Part shown: positions 1 through 10,624 of the stretch, piece after piece
Layout of the letters: every line of letters starts with the position of its first letter
Numbering within the stretch: the first letter of the stretch is position 1
Origin: Stomoxys calcitrans
Lineage: Eukaryota; Arthropoda; Insecta; Diptera; Muscidae
NCBI RefSeq assembly: GCF_963082655.1
Contig: NC_081552.1
Coordinates: 124,348,458 to 124,412,457, forward strand
DNA: 64,000 nucleotides
Direction: 5' to 3'
The notes under the pieces: model-generated
The model's input: the letters and a program-made list of their open reading frames with translations, nothing else
Databases searched by the model: none
Told to the model about the DNA's origin: nothing
Program-made: the position numbers and the translations under genes

Positions 1-850
1 GGTGCAAATATTTTCCGATTGGAATGAAATTTTGGACGACGTGTTTTGTTATGACATTCAACAATTGTGCCAAGTATGGTTCAAATCGGTTCATAATCTG
101 GTATAGCTGTCATATAAACCGTTCTTGGGTCTTGACCTTTTGAGCCTCTAGAGGGCGCAATTATCGTGCGATTTAACTGAAATTTTGCACATAGTGTTTT
201 GGTATTACTTTCAACAACTGTGCTAAGTATGATTCAAATCGGTTTATAATCTGGTATAGCTGTCATATAAACCGATTTTGGATCTTGACTTCTTGAGCCA
301 AGTGATGGCGCAATTCTCATCCGATTTGGCTGAAATTTTGCATGAGGTGTTTTGTTATGACTTCCAATAACTGCGCTAAGTATGGCGTAGATCGATATAG
401 AACCTGATATAGCTGCCATATAAACCGATCTGGAATCTTGACTTCTCGAACCTCTAGAGGGCGCAATTATCATCCGATTTGGCTGAAATTTTGATTTGAA
501 ATTTTCATGACCTTCAACATACGTATCTGGTATGGTCTGAATCGATCAATAGCTTGATACAGCTCCCATATAAACCTATCTCCCGATTTTGCTTTTCGAG
601 CCCTTACAAGGCGCAATTCTTATCCGAATGAACTGAAATAATACACAATGACTTCTACAATGTCAATCAGCATTCAATTATGGTCCGAATCGGACTATAA
701 CTTGATATAGCTCCAGTAGGATAACAGTTCTTATTCAATATTCTATGTTTGTCTAAAAAGAGATACCGCGCATAGAACTCGACAAATGCGATCAATGGTG
801 GAGGGTATATAAGATTCGGCCCGGCCGAACTTAGCACGCTCTTACTTGTT
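1..850 (+). mobile_element. Family A Helentron/DINE-1-like element, 3' portion
   Basis: Tandem units of about 153 bp, each with a block like GCTGCCATATAAACCGATC, run from the window edge to the family 3' end: a hairpin TTCGGCCCGGCCGAA followed by TTAGCACGCTCTTACTTGTT. The 5' end lies outside the window. Noncoding; the short minus-frame ORFs here are products of the repeat unit. Assignment to a non-autonomous rolling-circle family rests on the 3' hairpin and on duplication-free insertions of other copies in the window. Confidence 0.75.
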
Positions 851-1017
851 TTGTGCTTAAGCCTTTGATTTTTGTAAGGGACTAACAAAGAGGCCTTTTG
901 TTTTTGTAGTAAATGCATATATTACCACTGGTCACTTTATTTTGCACGTTTCACTGTTCTTATTTGAATTTCTTAAAAAGCTGAATGCGTTTCTTTGTAA
1001 ATATTTTTGTGTTTCAT

Positions 1018-2612
1018 CTTATATATAAAAATCAATTTGTATCTGTTTGTAGATTTGTTTATTTGTTTGTTTGTTTGTATGTTTGTGTGTTCCTTATAGA
1101 CTCAGAAAGGGCTGAACCGATTTTCTTAAAATTTTCAAAGATGGTGCATAATGACCCCGTGGTGAAAATAGGGTACTACATTTCTTGATATCTGAAGGGG
1201 GGCGGATCCTCCCCCTTTCCCTAATTTTCAGAAACGCCAGATCTCGGAGATGGGTGGTGCGATTTAAGCGAAATTTTGTGTGCTCTCACATAGTACCCTA
1301 AAAATAAAAATTTGGTATCCCAATTTCGGATGGGGTACCTAGGGGGGCTGCCCGACCCCCAAAAACCTACCAAACATATTTTTAGACCAATCACGGCAAT
1401 ATGGGACTCAAATAAAAGGTATTTAGGATAAGAAAACGTATCTGATATCCAATTGTCGGACCAATTGCTAGGAGGACCACCCCAAGCCCCGAAACACCCC
1501 TAAATCGGACATATTTACCAACAATTGTAATATGGGACTTAAATGAAAGGTATTTGCGAGTAGAATACGAATCTGATATCCAAATGTGGGACCACGTTTC
1601 TGGGGGTCCACCCCTTCCCAAAAATAGCCCCCAAACAGGTTTTATTTACTGACCGTGGGAATATGGGTCTTAAATAAAAGGTATTTGAATGTAGAATACG
1701 AATCTAATATTCAAATATGGGACCAAGTGTTTGGGGGGGGGGCGCTTCTGACCACAAACATCCCCCAAAGGGGACAAATTTACGACCATAGCAATATGGG
1801 GCTCAAATGAAAGGTCTTTGGGAGTAAAGCACGAATTTGACATCAATATTTGGGAAAAGTGTCTATGGGGCCACCTCAGCCCCATCACACCACCAAAATA
1901 GTGATTATTTTCTGACTATTACAATATGAGGCTCAAATAAGAGGGTTTTTAAAGTGAAACACGAATTCGATATTTTCAAGGCCAACTCTCTGAGTGACCA
2001 CCCCCAAAACACCCCCAATCCGGTCATGTTTGCCGACTATGGATATATGGGGACCATGTATTTACGGCATCATCCCTTTCCCAAAACACCCCCAAAAGGG
2101 AAAAAATTTTTCGACCATGCCAATATGTGGCTCAAATTAAAGGTATTTGAGAATAGAAAACAAATTTAATAACCTATTTTGGGGCCATATGTTTGGGGGA
2201 CGACTCATCCTGTAAACTCCTTTTAAGCCAATGGCAATATGCGGTTTAAATAAATGGTATTTGAGAGAAGAGCACGATGCTGATATTTTTCCAGGGGCAA
2301 GTGTCTGGGGGCCACCTTTCCCCGAAAACACCACTAAATCGGACATTATGAAAATATCGGGCTGAAATGACGTATTTAAAGAATATAATACACCTTACAT
2401 CCAAACTGAAATTCGTAGACCAATAAAGATCATATGGCATTCAGATAAAAGTACTTATATTGTTAAGCTGTTCGTCAAGCGATATACTATTTTCGTAGCA
2501 TGGTATTTCACTAAAAGATCTTTAATTGTTGAAAATAAATATTCCAAGGAAACTTTTGTTCCATATAAAGTAAAAGAATGCGCAGCGGAGCGTGCCCGGG
2601 TCAGCTAGATAT
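1018..2612 (-). mobile_element. Family C tandem-unit element
   Basis: Read on the minus strand it begins at 2612 with ATCTAGCTGACCCGGGC, runs through about a dozen diverged units of roughly 131 bp (recurring block like CCTTTCATTTGAGCCCCAT), then a non-tandem 3' part (CTCCGAGATCTGGCGTTTCT), and ends near 1018 in a TTTG-rich stretch and TTTTTATATATAAG. The same two ends recur in the other C copies, so this one looks nearly complete. No coding capacity is seen. Class unknown: either a rolling-circle derivative or a retroposon would fit. Confidence 0.65.
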
Positions 2613-3083
2613 TTATAAATTTCAAAGGGGTGGGTTTTGGTTGTAATTACAACAACATATATTGTATGAATTTGATTGGTTGGTGCCATATTAATTTGTA
2701 TATATAAATGGCAACATTTTGGCTAAAGAAACCCAAAAAAATCAAATGTGGTAACCTTATCAAACCACTGAAAGAACGATTTAGGAAAATTCGAAAAAAA
2801 AAACAACAAGTAAGCGTTGGTGTTGCAAAGTGTCGCTCAATGCTAGTTAGTACTTTGACATTTGAACTTTGTGCCGAAAGCACAAAGTCGCATGAAAGAA
2901 GTAGTTACTAGCAATGCATAAAAGTCATTACAAAATGAAGTTGGAACGAAAAGCAATTGCAATGAATTATATTTAATTTGGAATTAAACAATGGCATTAC
3001 AAATACAATTATTACCTGTATTTTATTACTGCATTTCATAAAACTGTATTATAAATTGCTGTATTTTATGTTTCTTTTTTCAG
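2613..3083 (+). other. Intronic sequence upstream of the first visible zfh2 exon
   Basis: AT-rich and without recognised repeats. It ends in a strong acceptor, TTATGTTTCTTTTTTCAG, at 3066-3083. An ATG at 2978 is in frame with the exon, but the stretch between it and the acceptor encodes a low-complexity I/L/Y/F-rich peptide unlike the gene, so I treat it as intron. The phase of the exon (two bases completing a codon) also requires an upstream exon. Confidence 0.7.
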
Positions 3084-4711
3084 AAATAAATCAGCCGCGT
3101 ACAAGCGATGAGAAACCTTTAGAAATTGCAGGATACGATTCAGCTGGATCGAGTACAATTGCAACTGACCAAAGAGATGTCTGTTCAAACATCGCATACT
3201 TTGATAATGATCAAAGTGACATGTCAAACATGATTTTTCGCTGTTTTCATTGTCCCTTTTCTGCGTATAACAAACATGACATGAAACTTCACATGGAATT
3301 ATTGCACCAGGATAAGGGGAATGGAGAGCTTATATTTCGGTCACCAAGCAACATCAATTCCGTTTCTCCTGACTCTGTGGGGAAGCAAGAAGTGCTTTCA
3401 GGTGGTGAGTTTAATGACAGCGATTCACAAAGCTCTTTGCTAACTGCAAGCGAAAAGAGCAATGTGAACAAGGATGAGAAACCAGGCAATCTAAACATAT
3501 TTCCAGCACAAATCCAATGTCCCCTGTGCCATGATGTTTTTATGGATGTACAAGAGTTCGATACTCACTTGTTGAACTTACACAGTGTCGGTAGAGATGG
3601 GCTCATCCGCCTTATAAGTCAACTACGATCTCTTGTGGCAAAAGAAACTGATTCTAATCAATGTAAGGAGAATAAGCTGGCGGTAGCGGATAGGAGAATT
3701 TCCAATAGTACAAACGTATCTGAATCTCTGGACTCCGCGCCCGACATATACTGTTGCCAGCAATGCGATGCAGTTTTTAAGAGAGAACAACAGTTGCTCC
3801 TGCATGCCCAGCAAATGAAACATTACATAATTAAACAAGGAGAATATCTTTGTTTAGCCTATAATGCCACACAAAATAGCTGCGCTTTGCGCTTTCCCAC
3901 TCCCGCTGCCATGTTCACCCACTACAACGATAAACATATCAATTTAGTCATTTCCGAGAGACATGTTTACAAGTATCGCTGTAAACATTGTTCTCTTGCA
4001 TTTAAAACTCGAGAAAAGTTGTCAACGCATCTAGTATACCATACGATACGTGATACAACAAAGTGTAGGATATGCATGCGAAGCTTTCGCACGGTACAGG
4101 CTCTCGAAAGTCATATGGAAATTACACATAACGAATCCAGAAATGCGTTTAAATGTAGCGAAGATTCCGAAATTGAAAGTAAAGTTTCACGCGATGAAAA
4201 TAATTTATTCGTTGCCCCATCTCCCGAACCAGTTCGGAATGAATTACAAGCAACACCAACCCAACCAGTAGATCAAGAGATGCCACCAACTGTGATAACA
4301 GAACCAGTGAAAGCGCGTCCTCCGGACACAGATGAATTGTATCAAAATTATGGCCAAAAAACCAACTCAAATTCAGAGGACATGAGCACACTACATAACC
4401 TGCAGAAAATTGCCACTGCTGCCGCTGCTTCGGGATTTGCTCTAAACCCAGTTGAGATGTTAAATATAATTCAGTTTCACCATCTCATGTCTTTGAATAT
4501 AATGAATTTGACTCCCCCCTTGCTAATAAGTGGAACTAATGCGATCTCCACTGGACATACAACACCAGCTGCTACAGACAGTGGACCAACAGAAAACACT
4601 CCTGCAGACCACAGAAGAACGCCACCACTGGAGAAAACACCCACGCCGGTGACATTTGAAGGCCAGAATACGAAATATAAAAAAAATGTTTCGGTTGTTA
4701 CAAACCCACAG
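3084..4711 (+). CDS. zfh2: zfh2 exon: six C2H2 zinc fingers (internal exon)
   Basis: This exon encodes about 542 residues of a ZFHX-type zinc-finger/homeodomain transcription factor, a nuclear DNA-binding regulator used in fly neural and appendage development. Six C2H2 fingers are visible: 3242-3307 (CFHC..H..H), 3518-3583 (CPLC), 3755-3823 (CQQC), about 3850-3936 (an atypical finger with widely spaced cysteines), 3980-4042 (CKHC) and 4064-4129 (CRIC). The stretch after finger 2, HSVGRDGLIRLISQL, is typical of the ZFHX family. Near the C end (about 4390-4530) a conserved hydrophobic segment contains FHHLMSLNIMNLTPPLL. The start is set by the acceptor at 3081-3083; the first two bases complete a codon. 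The end is CAG|GTAAAT at 4711/4712, phase 0, and the frame stops two codons into the intron. The reading frame is open throughout, so the gene looks functional. Upstream exons are outside the window. Confidence 0.93.
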
Positions 4712-5200
4712 GTAAATTAAATTAAAATTAGCCGTCTTTGTTACGCCCCGGCTAATACTGTAGCAATGCTTCAAGAAAATACAATAACATTTTAAGAATT
4801 AAAACCACAAGAGTCAATGGGGCATGGCATGATCATGTTCTAAAAGCTATCCCTAAAAAGACAACTTTACAACACTACAACTTTACACATTCAACATTCC
4901 TCATAAGTAGACAGTTTTAGCTCTTCATATTCGAATTACGTATATTCAACCTATTAAAGAAAAAGATAGCCTATTGGGCAATAATGCCAAGGTGTAATGC
5001 ACATATGCAATTCTGTTACAAACTGCTTATTTTAATAAAAAAGAAAAATGATTACATGTATAGGTAAATGTAAGGGTTAAGAATATTATAAGCAAAGCCA
5101 TGTTTAAACCCAACGCACCTCTTTGGGTATTTATAAATTTCCAGATATTTTAGTAGTGAATTAATTTTCCTAAAAATTTTTGATGATTTCGTATTCTCTG
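4712..5200 (+). other. Start of zfh2 intron, no recognised element
   Basis: Donor GTAAAT at 4712. AT-rich sequence follows. I see no ORF, RNA gene or clear repeat. The full intron runs to 20157, about 15.4 kb, nearly all of it transposon-derived. Confidence 0.6.
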
Positions 5201-5480
5201 CATATAAACCTGACCTTATGATATTATAAAATCGGAACTTAGTTATATACAACCGATATATAGCAATAAATTGGTCGTTTTCCATCCAATTTCGACGAAA
5301 TTTGACACTGTGAGTTCTGGTAGACCCCTATCCAATTTTGGCCTATAGACCGACCGCCTAATCTCCCGATTTAGGGTATTAAGGCCATAAAAGATCCATT
5401 TACTACCCAATTCGATGAAAATTGGCACAGTGTGTTCTGGTAGAGGTTTATCAAAACTCACTGTTTCAAACTTCATCACC
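5200..5480 (+). repeat. Highly diverged family B/D-type units
   Basis: About two units with decayed versions of the blocks CCATAAAAG..CATTTATT and GAAATTTG.CACAGTG, in the same order as in intact B elements. Far more diverged than the other copies, so probably an old insertion. Confidence 0.5.
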
Positions 5481-5689
5481 CCATTTTATGGGGTCAATAC
5501 TCTATATAGGACTAAATTTGAATGAATTTTCTAAGGACAAAATTTTAGCGAAAAAAGCCAAAATTTTAATAAAATGTTGGCGGTAAGAATTGCTGTAACT
5601 TGTTTTAGTCGCCCACTTTACGCTAATCCAAATTTTATTCCGATACCTTCTTCCTAACACGAGCTAGAGTTTTTCAAGGCAGCTCTTTT

Positions 5690-6050
5690 TTGATCAGCGT
5701 AAAATTCTAGGACAATCTAACCATGTCCGTCCGTCTGTCTGTTGAAATCACGCTACAGTCTTTACAAAATAGAGATATTGAGCTGAAACTTAGCACCGAT
5801 TCTTTTTTTGTCCATTAGCAGGTTAAGTTCGAAGATGGGCTATATCGGACTATATCTTGATATAGGCCCCATATAGACCGATCCACCGATTTAGAGTCTT
5901 AGGTCCATAATAGCCACATTTATTATCCGATTTTGTTAAAATTTGGGACAGTGCGTTGTGTTAGGCCCTTCGAGATCCTTCTTCAATTTGGCCCTGATCA
6001 GTCCAGGTTTGATATAGCTGACATATAGACCGATATCGAATTGATTTGAA
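5690..6050 (+). mobile_element. Family B fragment containing the mini-me core
   Basis: Starts inside the core (GATCAGCGTAAAATTCTAGG), continues through CATGTCCGTCCGTCTGTCTG and the first tandem units, and stops after about two. Both ends are missing, including the 3' hairpin. Confidence 0.65.
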
Positions 6051-6777
6051 TTCCATAATTCATAAGGCAATTGATGAGGAGCTCATAGTGATTGAGGGAC
6101 GAAAATTCTACTAGAAATTTGTTGGTGCTGTTGGCTTTGACCGTAGATTTGTGCACAGTGAAGCATTATTTAAAACATTTAAAAATGTACTTCTTAAATT
6201 TGTATTTTCTTCCAAGAAAAACTTTTTATAAAGAAAAGATTTTTTGAATAATGATTTAGTTACGAAAATCTTTAACGAAATTCGACGAGTCAAATTGCAT
6301 GTTTACAAAAAGGTGGAAATTAATTTCGTGTTTCACAGTGAAATAGCCATTTTTTCACAATTACATTTTTGAAAAACTACAAAAAGATCACTGATAACAT
6401 AGCACTTTTGTTTACATTTTATCATATATAATGGGAATGTCCCAATAATTGAAATTCGAAAGTCTGTTTCAAAATTTATATATACAAAAAGTAATCACAA
6501 AAAATATTAAGTTTTACTGTCGGACACGAACTTAATGCCCCCTTTAAGTGAGGAAATGTTTTAAAAAAATATTAGTCAGGAGACTTTTATCCTTTAGAGC
6601 AAGTTTTGTATAACACTTTCGGTTGACGCTAGGTCATTTCACATCAATTAGTGGGCAAAGAAAGAAAAATGTTTACAACTGCAATAACGTTTCTGATTTT
6701 TTGTTCTACAGCCTTTTCTTATTTTATCTCCAATAAATTAGGACAACTTTAGGACTTGTAAAGACACGATGGAAATT
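6051..6777. other. Intronic sequence without recognised element
   Basis: AT-rich. The short ORFs here show no family resemblance. I see nothing that can be annotated. Confidence 0.5.
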
Positions 6778-7819
6778 ATAATCAAACATAATAGTTGGAT
6801 GCAATTTTACCGGTCATATTTTCCAATTTTTGTTTGTTTCTCTTTCGAGACGAGCTCAATGATCGGAGATGCAAATGAAAAAGGAAAGCCAAAGATAGCA
6901 ACACACACCAACCACTATGGTTGGTGTGGGACTTGTGTTTACTACGAAAGCTCGGGAGGACGCAAGGGTGGTATTTATACCCAAGCCCGCCAAGGCAAGT
7001 TATACGACACCAATGGCCTACAAACCTATAAGCCTTACGTCCTTTCTAGTCAAAACCATGGAACGTATTGTGGACACCATGATAAAGAGTAGGACATCCA
7101 GCGAACTGCTCAGAAACAAACAGCATGCCTATGTCAAGGGCGGCATGCGTTGACATCGATGGGGCTTTTAACAATGTGAGGACCGACACACTGATCCAAT
7201 TCTTAGACCAGTACGGGGTGGACCGGGTCCTTAGAGACTAGCAAAACCATATGCTAGTAAGGAACAGATGGATAAATTGTGTGTCCGATGACATTAATAT
7301 AATCAAACATAATAGTTGGATGCAATTTTACCGGTCATATTTTCCAATTTTTGTTTGTTTCTCTTTCGAGACGAGCTCAATGATCGGAGATGCAAATGAA
7401 AAAGGAAAGCCAAAGATAGCAACACACACCAACCACTATGGTTGCTGTGGGACTTGTGTTTACTACGAAAGCTCGGGAGGACGCAAGGGTGGTATTTATA
7501 CCCAAGCCCGCCAAGCCAAGTTATACGACACCAATGGCCTACAAACCTATAAGCCTTACGTCCTTTCTAGTCAAAACCATGGAACGTATTGTGGACACCA
7601 TGATAAAGAGTAGGACATCCAGCGAACTGCTCAGAAACAAACAGCATGCCTATGTCAAGGGCGGCATGCGTTGACATCGATGGGGCTTTTAACAATGTGA
7701 GGACCGACACACTGATCCAATTCTTAGACCAGTACGGGGTGGACCGGGTCCTTAGAGACTAGCAAAACCATATGCTAGTAAGGAACAGATGGATAAATTG
7801 TGTGTCCGATGACATTAAT
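6778..7819 (+). repeat. 521-bp tandem duplication (6778-7298 and 7299-7819)
   Basis: Two adjacent copies offset by exactly 521 bp. By eye they differ at only a few positions (for example GGTTGGTGTGG versus GGTTGCTGTGG, and CCAAGGCAAG versus CCAAGCCAAG). Each holds about 140 bp resembling repeat X (ACGAGCTCAATGATCGGAGA) followed by a LINE reverse-transcriptase segment. The near identity indicates a recent duplication, or else an assembly artefact. Confidence 0.9.
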
Positions 7820-8604
7820 ATAAGGGAGAAAGTGGCACAAGACACGCCATTTCTTTGGTTGCCCACCATAAATGACGTATTACGGATGCTGACTGACTGG
7901 GATTTGAGCCCGTCTGGTACGCAGACTATGTTTTAGTACTTCTAAGGAGTAAGGATCTGAACCAGCAATGCAGAAGGGCCGATGGCATATGACTGGGCTA
8001 GACCCAGAGGTCTCAATGTTAATCCAGAGAATACTGAAATATGCCTGCTCACGAGGAAAACGGTGGCAGGCAAATTTAACGCACCACGTTTCCTCAATTA
8101 AACGGTTTCCATATCTGACAAGTTCAAATACTTAGGTGTGAACTTGGACAGGAAACTGAATTGGAAGTGTCACATTGAGGAGCGTTCTGAGAAGGTTCAC
8201 ATATGTTGGCCTGTGTGTAGACGGGCCTGAATCCGAGGATAGTCCACTGGCTCTACAGGAGCGTGATTAGACCAATACTTACTTACGCCTCAGTAGTTCG
8301 GTGTTCTGCTATGGAGAAAAAATGCAACATTAGGACTATACAACAGGTTTAGAGAACATGTTGTCTTGGCATAGGCGTAGCGATGTGGACCACTCTTACT
8401 AGGGTAATGGAGACCATTCTTGATATCCGACCCACAGACATACAGAATAAGTGTGAGGCATCCACTGTGGCTATGGGACTTAAGGCGGTGGGAGAGTGGA
8501 TAGGGGATATGGGCAGGTCACACCATCGCGGTACAATCGAGGCGACAATAGGAAACCTGGAAGGAAGGGAAGAGGTTTCCGCTCCCAGAGAAATTATTGG
8601 TTAG
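6905..8604 (+). pseudogene. LOA/I-type non-LTR retrotransposon reverse transcriptase, broken and partly duplicated
   Basis: The frame from 6917 encodes VVFIPKPAK and PISLTSFLVKTMERIVD, with HAYVKG following: the N-terminal part of a non-LTR reverse transcriptase. The same segment repeats from 7438 because of the 521-bp duplication. After 7819 the palm region continues, degenerate: the catalytic box reads YADY at 7918-7929 where the family has YADD, and LNPENTEICLLTRK-like and FKYLGVNLDRKLNWK-like stretches follow, with stops and frameshifts. The element cannot be active. The RNase H remnant at 9119-9495 is probably its displaced C-terminal part. The clade name rests on the RNase H domain and should be taken as provisional. 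Confidence 0.8.
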
Positions 8605-8749
8605 AATTCGATCATAAGAACAAAAAGATAATAATGACCAAACATTTTCAATTGTTTGAACTACAGCTTGGTTATTTTCATAGTTCAAAAGCTATCTTAA
8701 CCACAATTCAATAATCAGAGTAAAAAGAAGATGCTACTTACCGATATTT

Positions 8750-8850
8750 TATCTCCTAATGCTGGCAACATTTGTGAGGTACTATGCCGTGTAAAACTTC
8801 TCTCCAAAGAGCTGTCGCACTGGGGCACGCCGTTCGGCGCGGGCAAAATT
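8750..8850 (+). mobile_element. tRNA-derived SINE, central fragment
   Basis: Contains CTCCTAATGCTGGCAACATT, ACTTCTCTCCAAAGAG and GGCACGCCGTTCGG. The last block is shared with the SINE at 25867-26077, and the rest I recognise as the middle of a common muscid/blow fly SINE. The tRNA-like head and the 3' tail are missing. The 8851-9118 stretch that follows holds nothing I recognise. Confidence 0.65.
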
Positions 8851-9118
8851 TGCAATTTTTACTTACCGATAAATCAGTTCCATCAGTCATTTCCGCAAAA
8901 AAAAAATTATTTTGCTTCTGCCAATTGTATCAACAACGTTTTAATTTCTGCATTACCACCAAAGAGTTAGCACAACACCCTTACTGTAGTTTTGCTTGTT
9001 ACCCTACCGATAGTTGTGCTAACTGCCATACCGGATTTCAACTAACCGACGCACGCTTTATGCAAGTTTTATTTTTGATAACATAACATAAACTGGACAA
9101 TAACCTCAACACCAACGT

Positions 9119-9495
9119 TGGTTGAGGCAACAAATCTTGTTTCTTGAGGTCGAGTGCGTGGCACTGCAGTCAGCGGCACAGTCTTGGATTGACGGAACCC
9201 TAGTATTGCCATCTGGAAGACTATGTTACATGGATGGATCATAGCTAGAGGACAGAGTAGGCCTGGGGGTCTACATTGAGAACTGAGATCTGTTTTAGAC
9301 TGCCTGACTATAATACGGTCCTGAAGCGAAGATCCGGGCGATCACGGAATGCGTGAGGTGGTGTGGTGTTAACACGAGGACGTCGCGTGTGTGAACATCT
9401 TTACGGATAGTAGACAGGCCATAAGGGTAATAACCACAAGGACGGTAAGATCACGAACATTGTTGGAATATAAGAAGGAGATTAACGCCTTCTTT
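9119..9495 (+). pseudogene. LOA-type LINE RNase H domain, degenerate
   Basis: Closely similar at DNA level to 47340-47700 (GAGGTCGAGTGCG, GGACAGAGT, GATCACGGAATGCGTGAGG). Translation gives LCYMDGS then a stop, GLGVYIEN, AITECVRWCG and later NIFTDS. The first catalytic Asp (MDGS) and the TDS Asp are readable, but stops and frameshifts separate them. It joins directly to a jockey-type segment at about 9495, so it is part of a mosaic of element debris. Confidence 0.75.
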
Positions 9496-10455
9496 TTTAT
9501 TACTCCTGAACATACCTATCATCCTACGCTTACGGCGTCCATTAATATTGACAATACGTTTTATCGATTAAAGAGAAATCCGAAGAAAACTGAATATCGA
9601 TACAATTTAAAGCGCACAGACTTCACGATTCTTTGCAATTCCTTATTTTACGTCGTCTGGCCCTCTCTAGATGTACATGTCTCGATCTGGCACTTCTCTT
9701 TCTACGACACATTGTGTTCGTGTTTCACATTATCCGTACCAACAACTCGTATGAGCGACCTCCAGTCCTCCCGGGTTTTGCAAAGAATTAAGGAGAAGGC
9801 TGAGAAACTGAAGAAACAGACATTTTAAGAAGTTTAAAAGAGATAACTCTAACGTAAATTACGCGAGATATATTAGGTATCAATGTTTAAGTAACGATAG
9901 CTAAGGAAGATATTTTGAGAAATAGCCTTAACGCTAACCCTAAGAAATTTTTTAGTTCTGTCAATTCCAAAAGGAAATATACTAGCCTTCCTTAACACCC
10001 TTAAATATCTTAATACGGAATCTTCTGACACAGCTGAGATTGCGAATATATTCGCCGACGTTTTTTGCGATAAACACTTTCACTTTTTTTGCGATAAACA
10101 CTTTCAACACGATATCTAAGATAAGATTGAATGCCATCTGCAGTGTTAAGGAACTGTGCGACTTCGTTGTATGTTCTCTTAACGGATTTATTCAACTACT
10201 CTTTATCCTCTGAATGTTTTCCTGCTCTGCTGAAAGATAGCTTTGTTATCCCACTTCATAACAAAGGAAGTAGAGGTAACGTGGAAAATTCAAGAGGAGT
10301 AGCAAAACTTAGTGCTATTCCAAAACTGTTTGAGAAATTGGTGACGAGTAGGATCATTCATATGCAAAGCTCTGTATTTTCTGTATCTCAACATGGATTT
10401 ATTAGAGGAAGATCAACATCTACATTGGCTAGCACTATGGAAGGCAATATTGAAG
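9496..10455 (+). pseudogene. Jockey/BS-like non-LTR retrotransposon fragment (endonuclease end to RT start)
   Basis: Begins with PEHTYHPTLTASIN, typical of the end of a LINE AP endonuclease domain. A basic linker follows (LQRIKEKAEKLKKQ), then a frame-broken NSKRK-like region near 9960, then from 10131 a reverse-transcriptase start: FPALLKDSFVIPLHNKG, RGVAKLSAIPKLFEKLV and SQHGFIRGRSTSTL. It stops near residue 100 of the RT and passes into a transposase tail. No catalytic palm is present. The same clade is represented on the minus strand at 42310-44990. Confidence 0.75.
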
Positions 10456-10582
10456 CATTTATTCGTGAGACACCCGCCGAAATGTTGGAAAGAGTATGCC
10501 AAAATTGGGCAAGCAGATGCACCATTTGAGAAGCAGTCACGGTACACTTTTGCATGAAATAATCTTCAAAAATTAAATTATA
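10455..10582 (+). pseudogene. Mariner/Tc1-type transposase C-terminal tail
   Basis: PAEMLERVCQNWASR is in the frame of the preceding RT ORF. One frameshift later the sequence reads HLRSSHGTLLHEIIFKN, the typical end of an insect mariner-like transposase. Only about the last 40 residues survive. A different piece of the same kind of transposase is at 45945-46440 on the minus strand. Confidence 0.65.
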
Positions 10583-10624
10583 TGAACCGAACTACCGATT
10601 CAAATAAGGATTTCATGCATTTTT

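Noticed and set aside
2708..2911. 67-aa Lys-rich ORF before zfh2
   Set aside because: AT-rich intronic sequence, low complexity, no domain.
2978..3083. In-frame ATG and open frame before the first zfh2 exon
   Set aside because: The sequence has a strong polypyrimidine tract and AG at 3083; the upstream peptide is low-complexity and unlike the gene. Treated as intron.
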